A DNA stretch of 64,000 bases, from positions 197,638 through 261,637 of the forward strand of contig NZ_NOYD01000046.1 of NCBI RefSeq assembly GCF_002258315.1, read 5' to 3'. Position 1 is the stretch's first letter; each line of letters begins with the position of its first letter. A program made the translations under genes and the position numbers. Positions 60,356 through 64,000 of the stretch are shown piece by piece. The notes below the pieces were generated by a model, which was given only the letters and a program-made list of their open reading frames with translations, searched no databases and was not told the origin of the DNA. This DNA is from Rhodococcus sp. 06-462-5 (lineage in GTDB: Bacteria; Actinomycetota; Actinomycetes; Mycobacteriales; Mycobacteriaceae).

Positions 60356-61769
60356 GCGCCAATCTAATTCGACGGCCGGCGCGCTACGTGGTTCCATCGG
60401 CGTAGTCGGGATCGTGTTCCTGGTCATCGCTGCTGCAGCGCCACTGACCGCCATCGGTGGGGCCTTACCGGTCATGATCGCGACCGGCAACGGAGCGGGC
60501 GCACCGCTCGCCTACATCGTCGCCGCGATCGTTCTGCTGATCTTCAGCGTCGGCTACGCGGCCATGAGCCGACACATGGTCGACACCGGCGCGTTCTACG
60601 CCTATGTGGAGAAGGGGCTCGGGAGAACCATGGGCCTCGGCGCTGCGGGTCTGGCGCTGCTGACGTACACCGCCATTCAGGCGGGCATCTACGGACTCGC
60701 CGCATCGACCGTCGACAGCCTCGTCGTGAAGTACGGCGGCCCCGACCTGCCGTGGTGGGTGTGGGCACTCGGTCTCGTCGCGATCGTGGCGCTGCTCGGC
60801 TACCGCAGCATCGATCTCGGTGCCAAGGTCCTCGGGGTACTGCTGGTGCTCGAGATCGGCATCATCGTAATCCTGTCGGTCGCGGTGTTCGCCAAGGGTG
60901 GTGCCGCGGGCATCGACGTCGAATCGTTCACTCCCTCGGCCTTCTTCAGCGGATCCCCGGGAATCGCCCTGATGTTCGCCATCGCGTCGTTCATCGGCTT
61001 CGAGGCCACCGCGATCTACGGTGAGGAGGCGCGTAACCCCACGCGGACCGTTCCGATCGCGACCTACGCCGCTGTTGTCACCATCGGACTGGTGTACGCG
61101 GTATCGAGTTGGGCCGTCGTACTCGCTTTCGGCAGTGCATCCGTCGCGCAGGCCGCTGCCGACGACACGGCGGGATTGACGTTCGCCGCTGCCGCCCAGT
61201 ACCTGGGCCCGATGTCGGCGGACATCATGGAGATCATGTTGGTCACCAGTCTCTTCGCCGCCCTTCTCGCGTTCCACAACGCAATCGGACGGTACGTCTT
61301 CGCGCTCGCTCGCAAAGGTGTCGCCCCGTCGATGCTGGCGCGCACGCACTCTCGGCACGGCTCCCCGCACATGGGGTCACTGTTCCAAACAGCCTCCGCA
61401 GCAGTGGTTCTCGTGGTCTTCGCGGCAGCAGGCGCAGACCCGGTGCTGGAACTGTTCACCTGGATGTCCGGGCTGGCCACCGTGAGCATTCTGGTCCTGA
61501 TGATCCTCACCGGCGGTGCCATCATCGCCTTCTTCCGTCGATCGACCGTGGATACGCGTACTTGGCACACCGTTGTCGCCCCGGTACTCGGAACCGTGGG
61601 TCTGGTGGCGATCCTCGGTCTTGTGCTGGACAACTTCACACTGCTCATCGGCGGTTCGGGGGTGCTCGCCGCGCTGCTGTTGATCGTCGTCGCGACGTTC
61701 TTCGCGGCGGGGATCCTCGTAGCTCGGCTGACCGGATCTCGCGCCCTCGATCTCGAGCCGACGGGCTGA
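60348..61769 (+). CDS. APC-family amino acid/amine permease
   Basis: 473 residues, about 12 membrane segments, with the APC N-terminal pattern [21 protein letters not shown] and [20 protein letters not shown] at segment 6. The ATG at 60348 overlaps the amine oxidase stop, so the two are co-translated. It most likely imports the amine that the oxidase degrades. A GTG 9 bp upstream is a possible alternative start. Confidence 0.87.
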   Translation: MSERQSNSTAGALRGSIGVVGIVFLVIAAAAPLTAIGGALPVMIATGNGAGAPLAYIVAAIVLLIFSVGYAAMSRHMVDTGAFYAYVEKGLGRTMGLGAAGLALLTYTAIQAGIYGLAASTVDSLVVKYGGPDLPWWVWALGLVAIVALLGYRSIDLGAKVLGVLLVLEIGIIVILSVAVFAKGGAAGIDVESFTPSAFFSGSPGIALMFAIASFIGFEATAIYGEEARNPTRTVPIATYAAVVTIGLVYAVSSWAVVLAFGSASVAQAAADDTAGLTFAAAAQYLGPMSADIMEIMLVTSLFAALLAFHNAIGRYVFALARKGVAPSMLARTHSRHGSPHMGSLFQTASAAVVLVVFAAAGADPVLELFTWMSGLATVSILVLMILTGGAIIAFFRRSTVDTRTWHTVVAPVLGTVGLVAILGLVLDNFTLLIGGSGVLAALLLIVVATFFAAGILVARLTGSRALDLEPTG

Positions 61770-61774
61770 CACCG

Positions 61775-62257
61775 ATGGTCATGACGGTGCTCATGGCGCT
61801 GGGTGCGGTGGGTGCTGTCCTGCCCCTGATCGGACGCCGCAACCACACGGGGCGGGTCCGGTGGGCTCACCTGTGCATGGGCACCGTCATGGCCGCCATG
61901 GTGGTCCTCGGCACGGACCCATCCGTGGCGCTGATTTCGATCCTTGCTCTCGTCGCGGCTGCCGTCCATGTCACCGCCGACCGGCCGAACAGAACTCGAT
62001 CGATTCCGTGCGCGGTGGACCTGACGTGCATGGCCGTGCTGCTGATGATGCTGCTGCCCATGCACTCCCACGCGGATCCGCAGGCGTCGACGCGGCACCG
62101 GCACGGAGTCGAGGCGGATCCAAGGATCATCGCCGCGCTGCTCCTGGTGGGGTGGATGGCCGTGACGATCCACCTGCTGCGCACGAACCCGCCCGGACGA
62201 CGAGTCACCGCAGGTTCCGCACTGATGATCCTGGGAATGGCACCGATGGTCTACTGA
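61775..62257 (+). CDS. Small Met/His-rich membrane protein (DUF5134-like)
   Basis: 160 residues, four to five membrane segments, 5 bp after the permease stop. It is unusually rich in Met and His for its size: CMAVLLMMLLPMHSHADP at about 85-102, then HRH at 108-110, plus Met-rich first and last helices. The layout suggests DUF5134-type proteins of unknown role. Being in the operon of a copper enzyme, it could handle copper; that is an inference from composition and position only. Confidence 0.65.
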   Translation: MVMTVLMALGAVGAVLPLIGRRNHTGRVRWAHLCMGTVMAAMVVLGTDPSVALISILALVAAAVHVTADRPNRTRSIPCAVDLTCMAVLLMMLLPMHSHADPQASTRHRHGVEADPRIIAALLLVGWMAVTIHLLRTNPPGRRVTAGSALMILGMAPMVY

Positions 62258-62282
62258 CGGTCGCTCCTGCAGGCTCCGCTCC

Positions 62283-62313
62283 CGGTGCGCATCTGACCCA
62301 GAATGTGTGCGCG
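62283..62313. promoter_or_regulatory. 31-bp shared promoter element, copy 2 (GMC oxidoreductase)
   Basis: CGGTGCGCATCT, seven bases, AATGTGTGCGCG, with all 24 fixed bases equal to copy 1 at 55859-55889. It lies 69 bp before the GMC start, in the 125-bp gap after the small membrane protein gene. It implies a common regulator, plausibly the AraC protein at 52668. Confidence 0.75.
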
Positions 62314-62382
62314 CAGCGACATGTTTGTGCTCGCAGATTCGGCCACTGTTGTGTCGACGGTCACAACAGAAAGAGGCAGCGC

Positions 62383-63903
62383 ATGTCGACGGATTACATC
62401 GTAGTGGGAGCAGGATCAGCAGGAAGCGTCATCGCTCGCCGACTGCTCGATGCCGGGCACACCGTGCATGTCATCGAAGCAGGACCGGTGGACACCGATC
62501 CGGCGATCCACTCACCCCAGGGCTGGCCGACGCTGCTGGGCGGATCGCAGGACTGGGGACTGTTCACCACCCCGCAGAAGCACGCCAACGATCGGCGGAT
62601 CTTCTGGCCACGCGGGCGCGTACTCGGCGGCAGCTCGTCGCTCAACGGAATGATCTACGTCCGAGGACATTCCAGCGATTACGACGCGTGGGCGTCCGCA
62701 ACCGGAGATGCCGGGTGGGCCTGGGAGAACGTATTGCCACTGTTCAAGCGCTCGGAGTCATACGAGCTCGGTGCCAACGAGTTCCACGGCGGCGACGGGC
62801 CGCTGCCGGTGTCGATCATGGGTACCCCGCACCCCTTGGCGGCTGCCTTCGTCGATGCGGCGGTCGAGCACGGGCACAAACTGATCGACGACTTCAACGC
62901 CGACGAGATGCTGGGCGCGGGCTACAACCACACCACCACCCGCGACGGCGAACGGATGAGTGCGTGGAAGAGCTTCGTCGGCCCGGTGATCGACCATCAT
63001 GATTTGACCGTCACCACTGGCGCACTCGTGCACAAGGTGGTGCTCGAGAACGGCCGAGCGGTGGGAATCGAGTACAGCCGCGGGGGTTCCGAGGTGGAGC
63101 GATCGTTCGCGGATCACGAGGTGATCCTCTGCGGTGGAGCTCTCGGATCACCGAAGACGTTGCTGCTCAGTGGAATCGGACCCGCCGTGCACTTGGCCGA
63201 ACTTGGGATCGACACGGTCGTGGATCTGCCGGGTGTCGGCGAGAACCTGCACGACCATTTGCTGCTCAGCAACATCTACGAATCGCTCGAACCCCTCGCA
63301 GCCGGCACCAACAACCTGCTCGAGGCGCAGCTGTATGCCCGCAGTACCGGATGGGCAGGCGCTGCACCGGATCTGCAGCCACTGTTCATGCACATTCCGT
63401 ACCCGGCCGACGGATACCCGGTGCCCGAGAACGGCTACACCATCGCGCCCGGCATCGTCGCTCCGCGTTCGCGTGGCACTCTCCGGTTGGCATCCTCGGA
63501 TCCGAGCGAACTGCCGCTGGCGGACCCGAACATCCTGGCCGATCCGTACGACCTCGAAGCGATGGTCGACGCCGTGGAGATCTGCCGCGAGATCGGAGCA
63601 TCCGACGCGTTCGCGCCGTGGCGCAAGGCCGAGGTGGTTCCGGGACCGAGTGCGCGTACCCGCGACGACCTACGGGCCTACGTTCGACAGACCGCCGGTA
63701 CGTACCACCATCAGGTCGGCACCTGCAAGATGGGAGCGGACTCGGACGCCGATGCCGTTGTCGGAGCCGACCTTCGGGTCCGCGGCGTCGAGGGACTGCG
63801 GGTCGCGGACGCGTCGATCATGCCCACGGTGCCATCGGGCAACACCAACGCGCCGTCCATCATGGTCGGTGAGCGGGCCTCGGATCTGATCCTGGGAAGC
63901 TAG
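62383..63903 (+). CDS. GMC-family FAD oxidoreductase (choline dehydrogenase-like)
   Basis: 506 residues. FAD motif GAGSAG at 9-14, the GMC signatures GRVLGGSSSLNGMIYVRG and GGALGSPKTLLLSGIG, and a C-terminal active site with His443 (YHHQVGTCKMG) and GNTNAPSIMVGERA. It oxidises an alcohol to an aldehyde. With the shared promoter element, an aryl-ethanol feeding the same aldehyde dehydrogenase is plausible. AAAGAGG precedes the ATG. Alternatives include a choline- or polyethylene-glycol-dehydrogenase-like role. Confidence 0.87.
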   Translation: MSTDYIVVGAGSAGSVIARRLLDAGHTVHVIEAGPVDTDPAIHSPQGWPTLLGGSQDWGLFTTPQKHANDRRIFWPRGRVLGGSSSLNGMIYVRGHSSDYDAWASATGDAGWAWENVLPLFKRSESYELGANEFHGGDGPLPVSIMGTPHPLAAAFVDAAVEHGHKLIDDFNADEMLGAGYNHTTTRDGERMSAWKSFVGPVIDHHDLTVTTGALVHKVVLENGRAVGIEYSRGGSEVERSFADHEVILCGGALGSPKTLLLSGIGPAVHLAELGIDTVVDLPGVGENLHDHLLLSNIYESLEPLAAGTNNLLEAQLYARSTGWAGAAPDLQPLFMHIPYPADGYPVPENGYTIAPGIVAPRSRGTLRLASSDPSELPLADPNILADPYDLEAMVDAVEICREIGASDAFAPWRKAEVVPGPSARTRDDLRAYVRQTAGTYHHQVGTCKMGADSDADAVVGADLRVRGVEGLRVADASIMPTVPSGNTNAPSIMVGERASDLILGS

Positions 63904-63940
63904 GAGAACGGACACGGTTGTTGCACCCGCGAAACGCGGA

Positions 63941-63981
63941 GGTGACGTCACCGAAGTGCAGTGCCGCCACTGTGAACAGTG
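63941..63981. promoter_or_regulatory. Palindromes at the end of the window
   Basis: GGTGACGTCACC (63941-63952) is a perfect 12-bp palindrome. CACTGT-GA-ACAGTG (63968-63981) is a perfect inverted repeat. Both lie after the GMC gene and may be the operator of a gene beyond the window, or part of a terminator. No gene is visible in 63904-64000. Confidence 0.45.
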
Positions 63982-64000
63982 CACGCCTCGCGCGGAGGTG

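Overview
The window reads as chromosomal DNA of a high-GC, mycolic-acid-containing actinobacterium, most likely Rhodococcus or a close relative. This rests on dense high-GC coding with many GTG starts and ATGA/GTGA gene overlaps, an antigen-85-like secreted esterase, an Mce-family protein, a DUF5313 membrane protein, and a run of catabolic operons each paired with a TetR, GntR, IclR, AraC, MarR or SorC regulator. Species assignment is inference. I saw no rRNA, tRNA, transposase, phage gene or CRISPR array.

Layout. 1-228: 3' end of a lipase-like hydrolase. 225-4700 (minus): a translationally coupled operon of extradiol dioxygenase, FAH-family hydrolase, flavoprotein hydroxylase and SDR, facing a TetR gene (4825) across three TGAC-N6-GTCA palindromes. 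5498-9895 (minus): PF10118 protein with a di-iron-like ligand set, 2Fe-2S ferredoxin reductase, Baeyer-Villiger-type monooxygenase and SDR, with a divergent TetR. 10584-13221: TetR, flavin amine oxidase and SRPBCC protein. 13290-21740 (minus): a fatty-acid/aldehyde beta-oxidation set (acyl-CoA dehydrogenase, thiolase, FadB, TetR, acyl-CoA synthetase, aldehyde dehydrogenase) with one 15-bp operator in front of both transcription units. 21913-27087: GntR regulator, MatC-type carrier, CoA transferase and stand-alone carboxyltransferase. 27175-29176: IclR regulator and 4-hydroxybenzoate 3-monooxygenase (pobA). 29255-33033: MFS permease, amidase and an NAD(P)-binding protein. 33114-35401: an RsbQ/RsbP/anti-anti-sigma stress module. 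35469-38717: orphan Mce protein, a small unknown protein and a DUF6745-like protein. 38793-43969: SorC regulator and glpF-glpK-glpD. 43975-48096: TetR, rifampicin-monooxygenase-like flavoprotein and GlgX. 48219-52661: hybrid histidine kinase ending in an ANTAR domain, DUF5313 protein, MarR regulator and Ag85-like esterase.

52668-63903 is the most striking region. Aldoxime dehydratase, nitrilase, copper amine oxidase, two oxidoreductases acting on aldehydes and alcohols, and an amino-acid/amine permease could all feed an aryl-acetaldoxime, aryl-acetonitrile, aryl-ethylamine or aryl-acetaldehyde into one aryl-acetic acid (phenylacetate or indole-3-acetate). Two regulators serve it. An AraC protein lies in the nitrilase operon. 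A TetR protein has a near-identical operator in front of its own gene and of the amine oxidase operon. A 31-bp element with 24 invariant bases sits in front of both the aldehyde dehydrogenase and the GMC oxidoreductase, 6.4 kb apart, and suggests one co-regulated unit.

No stretch longer than 300 bp lacks a gene. The three longest gaps (51424-51683, 55689-55982 and 57468-57742) each carry regulatory or repeat structure, listed below.
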